Positions 1 to 6,938 of a DNA stretch of 14,127 nucleotides are shown here, in pieces. This DNA is from Firmicutes bacterium UBA995 (lineage in GTDB: Bacteria > Bacillota > Sulfobacillia > UBA995). The notes below the pieces were generated by a model. It was not told the DNA's origin. It did not search any database and was given only the letters and a program-made list of their open reading frames with translations. The stretch covers positions 13,207 to 27,333 of the forward strand of contig DBBB01000139.1 of assembly GCA_002291985.1 (NCBI GenBank), written 5' to 3'. Every line of letters begins with the position of its first letter. The stretch's first letter is position 1. The position numbers were made by a program, and so were the translations under genes.

Positions 1-17
1 CCCCCCCCCCCCCCCCC
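1..17. other. 17-base poly-C run at the window edge
   Basis: The first 17 bases are all C (poly-G on the minus strand). The run lies just inside what looks like the start of a new gene. A G homopolymer at a contig end is a common artefact of two-colour short-read sequencing, so the run is probably not genomic, although a real G-tract cannot be excluded from one sequence. Confidence 0.7.
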
Positions 18-32
18 GAGGTAGCGCCGCAT
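1..32 (-). CDS. Possible start of the next operon gene, cut by the window edge
   Basis: On the minus strand an ATG at 32-30 begins M-R-R-Y-L before the reading frame enters the poly-G run. An AGGTGA ribosome-binding-like sequence lies five bases upstream of the ATG, and the ATG is 31 bases beyond the stop of the MoeA-like gene, matching the spacing of other junctions in this operon. Too little is visible to name a product. Given XdhC and MoeA-like genes just upstream, a molybdenum-enzyme subunit or a transporter gene would be reasonable, but that is a guess. Confidence 0.35.
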   Translation of the reverse strand, partial: MRRYLGGGGG

Positions 33-63
33 GTTCGTCACCTGCCCGCAAAATGCTCGAACC

Positions 64-1086
64 TCAAGCGCCCTTGCCGAAGGGACAGGCGGGGTAGGCG
101 CAGGTTTCACAGCCCCAGCATAGACCGCCGTGACCGTACGCCACCAGAGTCCCGGCAGACAACCTGTCTCCTGCCAGCACCCGGGGGAGCAACAGATCGA
201 ACAGGCCCCGGGGTCGCGCGATGGCGCACGCCGGTACCCCCATGACAACGGTGTCGCCCGCGTACCCCACCAGGGTCATCGCTCCGGGGGAGACGGGCAT
301 GCCGTGGAGCATGACCTCCACGCCGGCCCGGCGGATGGCCTCGGCGGTGCCGTCGTCCGGCGACATGCCACCTGTCACCAGGAGCAAATCGATGCCCCGC
401 TGCAACATGTCGCGGATTGCCTCCGTCAGCCCATCGACACCGTCGGGGACGACCCGAGAACAAGTGACCTGACTGCCGTACTCCGCCAATCGGCGCTGCA
501 GGAGGGGCGAGAACGCATCTTCCACCACGCCGCGGAATACCTCGCGGCCGGTAATGAGCAGGCCGGCTCGCATGGATCGATAGGCTACGACCGATAACAG
601 CGGGCGGTCGGCCACGATGCGGGCGGCCGCAGCCAGACGGCTCTCCTCGACGGCCAGACCCAGTACCTTGGCTCGGCCGACGAGGTCGTCCTCGCGCACC
701 GGAGACCTGTCGTGGCGTGACGCGACCAGCAGTTCCCCCAGGCGGTTCAGTTCCAATAGCCGCCGGGAGTCAACCTTCAACAACCCCCGATGCCGGGCTC
801 GCAGGTCCGCCCAGGCCTCGCCCGCCGCCGATATCTCTATACCCGACCCCGCGATCGTGGCGGCCAGGGTGAGGGCCCCGTCATCTTCGTGGACCTCCCC
901 CGGTTCAAATTCCAGGATCCGGATGCTATCCTTCCCTATCCGGGAAAGCAGGTCCAGGTCCTCCAGCCGCAGGACGTGACCGCGACGCAGCACCGCCCCC
1001 TTGCCGATCCCCGGCCCCATCCCCGTCACATCGTAATCCAGGCGGAGCCCAATCGCATCCTGGATGGGCACTTCCCGCCACTTCAC
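64..1086 (-). CDS. MoeA-like molybdopterin-binding protein with C-terminal cysteine cluster
   Basis: This 340-residue cytoplasmic protein carries a MoCF/MoeA-type molybdopterin-binding domain in its C-terminal half, with the TGGMSPDDGT loop at residues 238-247 and a following GMPVSPGAM segment typical of cofactor-binding proteins. It ends in a tight cysteine cluster, C323-x2-C326-x2-C329-x4-C334-P, which could bind an Fe-S cluster or zinc. It is shorter than a full MoeA of about 400 residues, and its N-terminal part is not the usual MoeA domain. The GTG at 1086 was chosen because it overlaps the TGA of the XdhC gene as GTGA, a translational-coupling arrangement; a longer frame upstream lies inside xdhC and is not credible. 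Proteins of this type commonly accompany XdhC and molybdenum hydroxylases, suggesting a role in cofactor maturation. The exact reaction is unknown. Confidence 0.85.
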   Translation of the reverse strand: MKWREVPIQDAIGLRLDYDVTGMGPGIGKGAVLRRGHVLRLEDLDLLSRIGKDSIRILEFEPGEVHEDDGALTLAATIAGSGIEISAAGEAWADLRARHRGLLKVDSRRLLELNRLGELLVASRHDRSPVREDDLVGRAKVLGLAVEESRLAAAARIVADRPLLSVVAYRSMRAGLLITGREVFRGVVEDAFSPLLQRRLAEYGSQVTCSRVVPDGVDGLTEAIRDMLQRGIDLLLVTGGMSPDDGTAEAIRRAGVEVMLHGMPVSPGAMTLVGYAGDTVVMGVPACAIARPRGLFDLLLPRVLAGDRLSAGTLVAYGHGGLCWGCETCAYPACPFGKGA

Positions 1087-2204
1087 GCGCGCCCCGCCTC
1101 CCTTCGCGCGGTACGTAGGCTCAGGGGGCGGCCCGTACCCCCGCGCCTGGCCATGATCGCCTCCGCCGCGATGGCCACGGCGACTTCCCCCGGGGTCTCC
1201 GCACCGATGTCGAGACCGATGGGAGCGCGCAAACAGCCAAGCAGGTCCTCGTCGAATCCTTCCTCCTCCAGCAACTTCCTCACGCCGGCCACCCGCCGGC
1301 GGCTGCCGATCATGCCGAGATAGCCGGGACGGCGGCCTAGCAGGTTGCGGACGCACTCAAGGTCATCCCGGTGGCCGCGGGTCACCACTACCGCGATGGT
1401 CCTTTCGTCCACGGCCAGCCCTTCGATACCGGAACGAAAGGGACCACACACCACCCGGTCAGCGTGAGGGAAGCGCGCGTGATTGGCAAATGCCTCGCGG
1501 TCATCGAGGACAACCACCTCCCAGTCGAGGAGTTTACCCAGTCGGCTCAAGGGGACGGCAATGTGTCCGCCACCGCACACCAACAATCGCAGGCCCGGAC
1601 CGACTTCCTCCCACAACACCGACCAGGTCTCTCCCGCCACGGGTATCTCGAGTAGCTGCGTTCGACATCCGGGAACCCGGGCTGCTGCCACAAGCTCGCC
1701 TGGCGCCGTCAGGGCCGCCCATAATCGCCCGGCTTCGCCTTCGTCCAGCCCCACGTGGGCGAGCAGGGCGTCCGATCCCACCGCCACGGCCCCCAGGACC
1801 CGGGACGGCGCCAGGCAGGTGGCCAACTTCATGCCCGCCCGCTTCGACCCGATATCTCCCGCCGCCCGGGCCACGGGCAGGTACTCCCGACCGGCGGGAG
1901 CCACGAGGACTTCCATGGTACCGCCGCACGCGGCATCGGTGTCGTCGGTGACGGCATCCGTCAGGTCCACTCGCAGCAGCCGCGCCCGCCCCTCGTCGAG
2001 AGCCGTCAGGCCTTCCGACACGACCTGCGCTTCCGCGCATCCTCCGCCCACCGTGCCGAGATGGCTGCCCTCACGGCGGATCACCATACGGGTTCCCCGT
2101 CCGCGGGGTGTCGACCCCCAGGTTCTCACGACGGTGGCCAGTGCCACCGGCTCGCCGGTTGCCAGCAGTCTCTCAAGGACCGGAGCGAACTCCAACACAG
2201 CCAC
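1083..2204 (-). CDS. XdhC/CoxI family molybdenum-hydroxylase maturation protein
   Basis: This 373-residue protein has the two XdhC/CoxI domains. The N-terminal domain includes VVRTWGSTPRGRGTRM (residues 25-40), the glycine-rich GTVGGGCAE segment (50-58) and C93-G-G. The C-terminal Rossmann domain contains LLVCGGGHIAVPL (207-219) followed by an acidic VVLDDRE strand end. Members bind molybdopterin cofactor and assist its sulfuration and insertion into xanthine-dehydrogenase-type enzymes. The GTG start at 2204 follows AAGGGGA at good spacing. It sits 61 bases after the DRE-TIM enzyme stop and overlaps the MoeA-like gene by four bases. No hydroxylase structural subunits are inside the window, so the client is probably encoded beyond the left edge. 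Confidence 0.9.
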   Translation of the reverse strand: MAVLEFAPVLERLLATGEPVALATVVRTWGSTPRGRGTRMVIRREGSHLGTVGGGCAEAQVVSEGLTALDEGRARLLRVDLTDAVTDDTDAACGGTMEVLVAPAGREYLPVARAAGDIGSKRAGMKLATCLAPSRVLGAVAVGSDALLAHVGLDEGEAGRLWAALTAPGELVAAARVPGCRTQLLEIPVAGETWSVLWEEVGPGLRLLVCGGGHIAVPLSRLGKLLDWEVVVLDDREAFANHARFPHADRVVCGPFRSGIEGLAVDERTIAVVVTRGHRDDLECVRNLLGRRPGYLGMIGSRRRVAGVRKLLEEEGFDEDLLGCLRAPIGLDIGAETPGEVAVAIAAEAIMARRGGTGRPLSLRTARREAGRA

Positions 2205-2265
2205 ACTTCCCCTTGACCGTCAAGCGAAGGCCGGTCTGCACCCCGCGATCCTCGCCCTCGCGAGG

Positions 2266-3489
2266 TCAGCCTTCGACCACCCACCGGGCGAGGGTCGCGA
2301 ACTCCTCCCTGGTCAACAGGCCCTTCTTCGCCAGCGACATGTCTTTGACCATGGCGATCAAGCGGGTGACCTGTTCCGGTGTGGCTTTGATCGCGCCTTC
2401 TTCGAGCCAGTCCCGTACCGATTCCTCGCCGCTCCCTTTCCCCATGACGATTTCCGCGTCGGGCTGCCCCATCAATCGCGGGTGCATGGGGAATACCTCC
2501 GTCAGCAATGGTCCTCGGCAGCGCCGCAGCCACGTGGCCGGAATGCCCGACTCCACGTGAAACAGGGCTTCTCCTGCCGCCGACTTGTTGGCGGGGATCC
2601 TGTGGCCGGTACGCTCGAGGACCATCCGGCACAATCCATACAACCGGTCGGGACGAACGGACGTCTCCACGCCGTACAGGGTCTTCAAGGCCAATACGAC
2701 ATCTTCCAGCGCGGCCCCGCCGGCCCGTTCGCCGATCCCCAGGACGGACACGTGAGCGACCTGGGCCCCGGAGGCCAGCGCCTCGAGAGTATTGGCCGTG
2801 GCCAGCCCGTAGTCATCATGGAAATGGGCCTCGAGTTGCGTCTCGGGGAAGGCACGCCGCACCTCGCGCACGAAGTAGCGAATGGTTCCCGGAGAGCAGC
2901 ACCCCATGGTGTCGACCAGGGCGATGGCATCCATGTGCCCTTCCGATGCCACTTGACCCAACAGCTTCAGGAGCCAGCGCAGGTCGGCCCGCGACGCGTC
3001 GATGGTGAAGAAGACGGTGAAGAGACCTGCCTCTTTGGCCGCCTGCGTGGCCTTGATGGAGAGATCGATGGCCCGTTCCATGGGCCAGCCGTAAGCGTGC
3101 TGGATGATGTGCTCGCTGCTCGGAATCTCGATGACGATGCCGTCGACCCCGCAGTCCTGGGCTCGCTTCACGTCGTCCACCAGGCAGCGGGCGAACGCCA
3201 AGATCTTGGGCCCGAGTTTACGCCGGACGATCTCGCGAATGGCGCGCTCGTCATCCCGGGACACCGCCGGCATGCCGGCCTCGATGCGGTCGACCCCCGC
3301 TTCGGCCAGCTTTTCCGCGATCGCGATCTTGTCTTCCGCTCGGAGCACGATCCCCGCCTGCTGCTCGCCATCGCGGAGCGTGATGTCATGCAGCTGCACC
3401 CGGGAGGCGAACTTCTGCTCGCGGGTCACCGGTTCTTCGAAATTCCACGGACTGGTGAACCACAAATCGGTCTTCCACGGATCCGCCAT
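2266..3489 (-). CDS. Homocitrate synthase / HMG-CoA lyase-like DRE-TIM metalloenzyme
   Basis: This 407-residue protein is a DRE-TIM metallolyase, the group of 2-isopropylmalate synthase, homocitrate synthase and HMG-CoA lyase, which make or break C-C bonds next to a carboxylate, usually with acyl-CoA substrates. The hallmark LHDITLRDGEQ lies at residues 33-43 (R39, D40), and the metal-binding H222-F-H224 sits in AHFHDDYG. The segment GIGERAGGAALED (251-263) has glycine 258 where the family usually has the metal-contacting asparagine of GERAGN. The C-terminus carries FHVESGI and a short helical tail; the large regulatory domain of LeuA is absent. ATG 3489 follows AGGAGG eight bases upstream, so the longer upstream frame was rejected. 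The gene lies 41 bases after the alcohol dehydrogenase. It is probably catabolic, given its neighbours, but the acceptor and acyl donor cannot be assigned. Confidence 0.85.
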   Translation of the reverse strand: MADPWKTDLWFTSPWNFEEPVTREQKFASRVQLHDITLRDGEQQAGIVLRAEDKIAIAEKLAEAGVDRIEAGMPAVSRDDERAIREIVRRKLGPKILAFARCLVDDVKRAQDCGVDGIVIEIPSSEHIIQHAYGWPMERAIDLSIKATQAAKEAGLFTVFFTIDASRADLRWLLKLLGQVASEGHMDAIALVDTMGCCSPGTIRYFVREVRRAFPETQLEAHFHDDYGLATANTLEALASGAQVAHVSVLGIGERAGGAALEDVVLALKTLYGVETSVRPDRLYGLCRMVLERTGHRIPANKSAAGEALFHVESGIPATWLRRCRGPLLTEVFPMHPRLMGQPDAEIVMGKGSGEESVRDWLEEGAIKATPEQVTRLIAMVKDMSLAKKGLLTREEFATLARWVVEG

Positions 3490-3530
3490 CAAGGGATCCT
3501 CCTCTGCCGTTTCTTCGGTCGGCCGCCCAT

Positions 3531-4550
3531 TCAGGGTACGACTACCGCGCGCCCCGGGATACGATTCGCAGCCAGTTCGGTCATCGCCTCGTTCACGGCT
3601 TCCAGCGCAAAGCGGCGGGTGACCACCGGCCGCACCAGCCCCCGGGCTACCAGCCGAATCACCGCCCGCACGTCCTCCCGGGTGCAAGCCCGAGAGCCGA
3701 TGATCGAGAGTTCGTCCAACACCACCCGCGTGGGATCAAGCTCCAGGAACTCCCCGGGGTGGTAGCCGACCGCGACCAGACACCCCCCCGGACGCACCAG
3801 GCGCACTGCCGCCTCCAACACCTCGCTCTTGCCGACAGAGTCGAAGACGACATGTGCTCCCTGATCCCCCAGGTGCCCCTTCACTTCCGCCTCAAACCGG
3901 TCGCCGAACGCCACCGCCGCGTCGGCGCCGCAACGGAGGGCCATCTCCAGGCGATCGGGTGCCACATCCACCGCTACCGTTCGCGCGCCCATCGCCCTTG
4001 CCACCTGAACGGCATGAATGCCCACGCCCCCGACGCCCACAATCACCGCCGTATCCCCCGGCGCCAGCCGCGCCCGGCGATGCAGGGCATGGAACGCCGT
4101 CCCTACCGCATCGCCGAGCAAGGCCCCTTCCTCGAATCCCACCGATTCCCCGAGCTGGAGGAGGCACTCGGCCGGGAGGCACAAGTACTCGGCGAAGCCG
4201 CCATCGACCTGGAACCCCAACCGCCCTGCCAGGTGCTGGCACAGCGTCTCCCGGGCCGAGCGGCAGTACTCGCACTGGCCGCAGGTGAGGTAGAGGTGAG
4301 CGACGACGCGGTCACCGATCTCCACACCCCGGACCCCTGCACTCACGGCGACCACTTCCCCCGCGGGCTCGTGGCCCATGACCACGGGGAGCCGGGTACC
4401 CCCGATCCGGCCAGAGGCGATTTTCAGGTCGGTCCCGCACAGTCCGCACGCCCGGACCCGAATCACCGCTTCGCCGGGGCCAGGATGGGGCACCGGCCGA
4501 TTCTCGAGCACCAGAGGGGCGTTGTACTCCCTCAAGACCATCGCCCGCAT
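3531..4550 (-). CDS. Zinc-dependent medium-chain alcohol dehydrogenase
   Basis: This 339-residue cytoplasmic oxidoreductase belongs to the zinc MDR family. The catalytic zinc ligands appear to be C38 (CGLCGTD), H60-E61 (GHE) and D147. The structural zinc lobe is intact, with C90, C93, C96 and C104 in the usual x2-x2-x7 spacing. The nucleotide fold shows GVGGVG at 172-177 with D195 ending the next strand, which favours NAD over NADP. Length and architecture resemble threonine, sorbitol and other polyol dehydrogenases, so a secondary alcohol or hydroxyacid substrate is likely but not defined. ATG 4550 follows GGGGAGGAG with a seven-base spacer. The gene starts 20 bases after the M24 gene and precedes the DRE-TIM enzyme, placing it in the same pathway. 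Confidence 0.92.
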   Translation of the reverse strand: MRAMVLREYNAPLVLENRPVPHPGPGEAVIRVRACGLCGTDLKIASGRIGGTRLPVVMGHEPAGEVVAVSAGVRGVEIGDRVVAHLYLTCGQCEYCRSARETLCQHLAGRLGFQVDGGFAEYLCLPAECLLQLGESVGFEEGALLGDAVGTAFHALHRRARLAPGDTAVIVGVGGVGIHAVQVARAMGARTVAVDVAPDRLEMALRCGADAAVAFGDRFEAEVKGHLGDQGAHVVFDSVGKSEVLEAAVRLVRPGGCLVAVGYHPGEFLELDPTRVVLDELSIIGSRACTREDVRAVIRLVARGLVRPVVTRRFALEAVNEAMTELAANRIPGRAVVVP

Positions 4551-4570
4551 CGGCGAACTCCTCCCCGTCG

Positions 4571-5857
4571 TTACGCCAGGAAGTCCTCCTCGAAGGGGCA
4601 CCGCGTCAGGAGTTCGACGCCCTTGTCGGTGACCACCAGGTTCTCTTCGAGCCGGACGGTCTGCTCTAGCTCGGGGTGACCGGCGAAGGTCTCGACCGCA
4701 AAACACATGTTCTGCTTGAGTTCCGCCGGGTACTTCAGGGAGTACGCGCGGGAGATCCACATGCCCTCATACAGCGAAAGACCAATGCTGTGGGCGAACT
4801 GCTGGAGGCTGACACTGCCGTACTTGTCGTCGTCGTACACGGGGAACTTGGCGGCGACCTTGTCGGAAGTCGTGCCGGGGCGGAATTCGGCGATCGCCGC
4901 CTGCAGCGACCCATAGCACTCCTTGTACAACTCTTTCTCCTTGGGCGTAGGTTTGCCGCGCACCTTGAAGCAGCGCACGAAGTCGACGTAGTAACCCCCC
5001 GGCCCGATGGCGTTGATATCCACGATGACCAGGTCGCCCTGCCGCATGACCTTGTCGGTGTGCCACCGGCGGTAAGGTGAAGTGTTGCCGCCGGAGGCGA
5101 CAATGATGTCATATACGAAGTCGAATCCTTCCTGGTAGAGATACTCATTGACCTTGGCGCAGACGTATGATTCCTTCACGCCGGGTTTGGCCCACTCGTG
5201 AATCGCTTGCCACATCGCGCCGTCGCCGAACGCGGAGGATATCTTGAGACACTCGATCTCGTCAGGCGTCTTGACTACCCGCGCCTCGGACATGGCAGGC
5301 CAGCAGTTCACCACGTTGAGGCCGAGACCGGTCAGGGCGTGGTAGGCACGCATGTCCATCACGTCGATGCCAATGCGCTCCCGCTCGACCCCGCTTTCCT
5401 TCAAGACATCCATGATGCTCTGGGCCATGCGTCCTGCCATGAACTCCTCGGCTGCTTCCGCCCACTTCCAGGTGATCGCGGGGCGTACCCTCCCTTCCAT
5501 CCAGGGCGCGTCCATCCGCGCCACGTGCAAGTCCGACCCGACCGTCTCGAAGAGAATGGGGTCTCCCCCGCGCGGCAGCACGCAGTAGCGGATGAAGATA
5601 TTGTACTTCCAGTTACCCTGGTACACGCCGGTCACGTAGCGGACGTTCTCGCCGGCAAACAAGATCACCGCACCGAGGTCATGCTTCTCCAGCATGGCCT
5701 TGGCCCGTTGCAGCCGCTGGCGGCGCAACCGGTCGAAATTGACTCGCTCCTGCCAGTCAGTGGCAGTGGTGCTGTACACCCTCCGGGCCATGTACTCGTG
5801 GGGCCGACCGATGAAGCTGGTGTCCATCCTCCGGTTCATGTCAAGTTCAACACACAC
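4571..5857 (-). CDS. M24-fold metallohydrolase/lyase with DddP-like ligand spacing
   Basis: This 428-residue protein has the creatinase-type N-terminal domain and a C-terminal pita-bread metal domain. Likely ligands are D280, D292, H356, E389 and E404. Their spacings (12, 64, 33, 15) nearly match those I recall for the DMSP lyase DddP (12, 64, 35, 15), and the overall length also fits DddP better than a standard prolidase. However, DddP's extra ligand Asp297 corresponds to N282 and its proposed catalytic base Asp377 falls on a leucine. The second histidine of prolidases (VHE) is tyrosine here (LYEG). It is therefore unlikely to be either a normal Xaa-Pro peptidase or a DMSP lyase. The GTG at 5857 was preferred because GGAGG lies nine bases upstream; a TTG at 5866 abuts that site, and ATG codons at 5839 and 5827 have poorer spacing. 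It starts five bases after the hydroxyacid dehydrogenase stop. Confidence 0.82.
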   Translation of the reverse strand: MCVELDMNRRMDTSFIGRPHEYMARRVYSTTATDWQERVNFDRLRRQRLQRAKAMLEKHDLGAVILFAGENVRYVTGVYQGNWKYNIFIRYCVLPRGGDPILFETVGSDLHVARMDAPWMEGRVRPAITWKWAEAAEEFMAGRMAQSIMDVLKESGVERERIGIDVMDMRAYHALTGLGLNVVNCWPAMSEARVVKTPDEIECLKISSAFGDGAMWQAIHEWAKPGVKESYVCAKVNEYLYQEGFDFVYDIIVASGGNTSPYRRWHTDKVMRQGDLVIVDINAIGPGGYYVDFVRCFKVRGKPTPKEKELYKECYGSLQAAIAEFRPGTTSDKVAAKFPVYDDDKYGSVSLQQFAHSIGLSLYEGMWISRAYSLKYPAELKQNMCFAVETFAGHPELEQTVRLEENLVVTDKGVELLTRCPFEEDFLA

Positions 5858-5862
5858 GGGGC

Positions 5863-6846
5863 TCAACCTCCATTTGTCTTGGGTTCCCGTACCAGTACTT
5901 CCGGGTTCACCGGGTTCAGGGGCAGTCCCCCCGTCAGCACACGCACGACATCGCCTACGGCCCGAGTCTGCAACTCCTCCGTGGCTTCCTCGGAGAAAAA
6001 GGCGGCATGAGGACTGACCAGCACGCCGGGGAACGCCAGCAAGGGATGATCCGCCCTCGGATTGGCGATGACATCGAGCCCGGCCGCCGCCAGCCGACCG
6101 GAAGCCAGGGTTTGCGCCAGGGCCCCTTCATCCACGACCTCGGCGCGGGCGGTGTTGACCAACACGCCGCCCTGCTTCATCAAACCAAACTCGGCTTCTC
6201 CGAGCAACCCTCTCGTTTCCGCTCCCAGGGGCACGTGAACGGATACGAAGTCCGATTCCCCCAGGAGTTCCGCGAGGGACCGCATCGGCACCACACCCTG
6301 GCTGCGGACGATGTCCGGGGCGACGTAGGGATCGAAGGCGGCCACTTGCATGCCCAGGCCATGACACTTCCGGGCCATCGCGCGCGCGATCTTCCCGAAC
6401 CCGATCAGCCCGACTACCTTGCCCCGCAAGCGAGGTATGGGCCGGTACGGCCGGAAATCCCACTGTCCGGCGCGCACGGACTGGTCCAGTTGCCTCAACC
6501 GCCGCACGCATCCCAGAAGCAGCGCCAGCGCGTGGTCGGAAACCTCGTCCACGCAGTAGTCGGGAACATTGGTGACGACGATCCCCCGGGCCGTCGCCGC
6601 CGCCACGTCCACGTTGTCAAGACCGATGCCCATCCGGGCGACAATCTTGCACCGCGCGAGGGAGTCGATGACCTGACGGGTGACGGGAGCATAGGTCACG
6701 AGCACCGCATCAGCGTCCCGGGCCAACCCGATCACCTCTGCCGCTTCCCGGCACCTGCCAACCTCCAGTTCCGCCCCGATCGCCGCCAGTGCCTCGCGCT
6801 CAATATCCGCCGAGGGAAACGGGTGATCGGTGATCACAACTTTCAA
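5863..6846 (-). CDS. CtBP-like D-2-hydroxyacid dehydrogenase, catalytic Glu apparently replaced
   Basis: This 327-residue protein is the first gene of the leftward operon. It has the D-isomer 2-hydroxyacid dehydrogenase fold, with the NAD motif GLIGFGKIA at 146-154, D172 favouring NAD, the substrate arginine R234 in NTARAEVVDE and the catalytic histidine H280 in SPHAAF. The N-terminal VVITDHPFP and MGIGLDNVDV segments resemble the bacterial C-terminal-binding-protein (CtBP) subgroup. The glutamate normally found in a DVFxxEP-like motif is missing: residues 258-263 read DVIANP, about two residues shorter than usual. Family members interconvert 2-oxoacids and D-2-hydroxyacids. The TTG at 6846 was chosen because GGGAGG lies nine bases upstream; starting further upstream would add residues unlike the family. 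Confidence 0.9.
   Translation of the reverse strand: MKVVITDHPFPSADIEREALAAIGAELEVGRCREAAEVIGLARDADAVLVTYAPVTRQVIDSLARCKIVARMGIGLDNVDVAAATARGIVVTNVPDYCVDEVSDHALALLLGCVRRLRQLDQSVRAGQWDFRPYRPIPRLRGKVVGLIGFGKIARAMARKCHGLGMQVAAFDPYVAPDIVRSQGVVPMRSLAELLGESDFVSVHVPLGAETRGLLGEAEFGLMKQGGVLVNTARAEVVDEGALAQTLASGRLAAAGLDVIANPRADHPLLAFPGVLVSPHAAFFSEEATEELQTRAVGDVVRVLTGGLPLNPVNPEVLVREPKTNGG
5867..5871 (-). promoter_or_regulatory. Ribosome binding site deciding the M24 gene start
   Basis: GGAGG on the minus strand lies inside the last codons of the hydroxyacid dehydrogenase gene and ends nine bases before GTG 5857. This spacing is why the GTG is preferred over the directly abutting TTG or the downstream ATG codons. 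Confidence 0.65.
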
Positions 6847-6855
6847 TGACCTGCA

Positions 6856-6861
6856 CCTCCC
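6856..6861 (-). promoter_or_regulatory. Ribosome binding site deciding the hydroxyacid dehydrogenase TTG start
   Basis: GGGAGG on the minus strand is separated by nine bases from TTG 6846. The next in-frame start-like codon, GTG at 6840, would be 15 bases away. Confidence 0.7.
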
Positions 6862-6918
6862 GGCGCGGATACCTGCCGCCCAAAGCCAGTCGCCGCGCAC
6901 CACCTCGCGCCCAGTCGT

Positions 6919-6930
6919 CCATAATTATGG
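6919..6930. promoter_or_regulatory. 12-bp perfect palindrome CCATAATTATGG, bidirectional -10-like element
   Basis: The sequence is identical on both strands and contains CATAAT (five of six matches to TATAAT) at 6920-6925 on plus and 6929-6924 on minus. It overlaps the neighbouring 11-bp palindrome by three bases, an arrangement expected for repressor control of one or both promoters. Confidence 0.5.
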
Positions 6931-6938
6931 TCTGACCA
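6928..6938. promoter_or_regulatory. Putative FadR/FCD-type GntR operator TGGTCTGACCA
   Basis: This is a perfect 11-bp palindrome with a central T. It fits the TNGTNNNACNA pattern known for operators of the FCD (FadR) subfamily of GntR regulators, many of which control oxidised-substrate catabolism. No regulator gene is in the window. It lies 82 bases upstream of the TTG at 6846 and overlaps the AT-rich palindrome, so binding would probably repress leftward transcription. Confidence 0.5.

Noticed and set aside
2215..2265. Possible terminator between the DRE-TIM and xdhC genes
   Set aside because: GACCG/CGGTC arms are only five bases with a 12-base loop, and CCTCGCGAGG at 2256-2265 is a palindrome without a loop. 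Neither has a T-tract, so read-through within the operon is more likely.
1483..3765. 760-codon open frame on the plus strand
   Set aside because: It runs antisense across xdhC and the DRE-TIM gene, has low-complexity Arg/Pro/Ser-rich composition at its start and no family features. It is a product of high GC content opposite real genes.
4571..5857. Calling the M24 protein a DMSP lyase
   Set aside because: Although spacing is DddP-like, two key acidic residues are replaced and the other operon genes do not resemble a known DMSP pathway.
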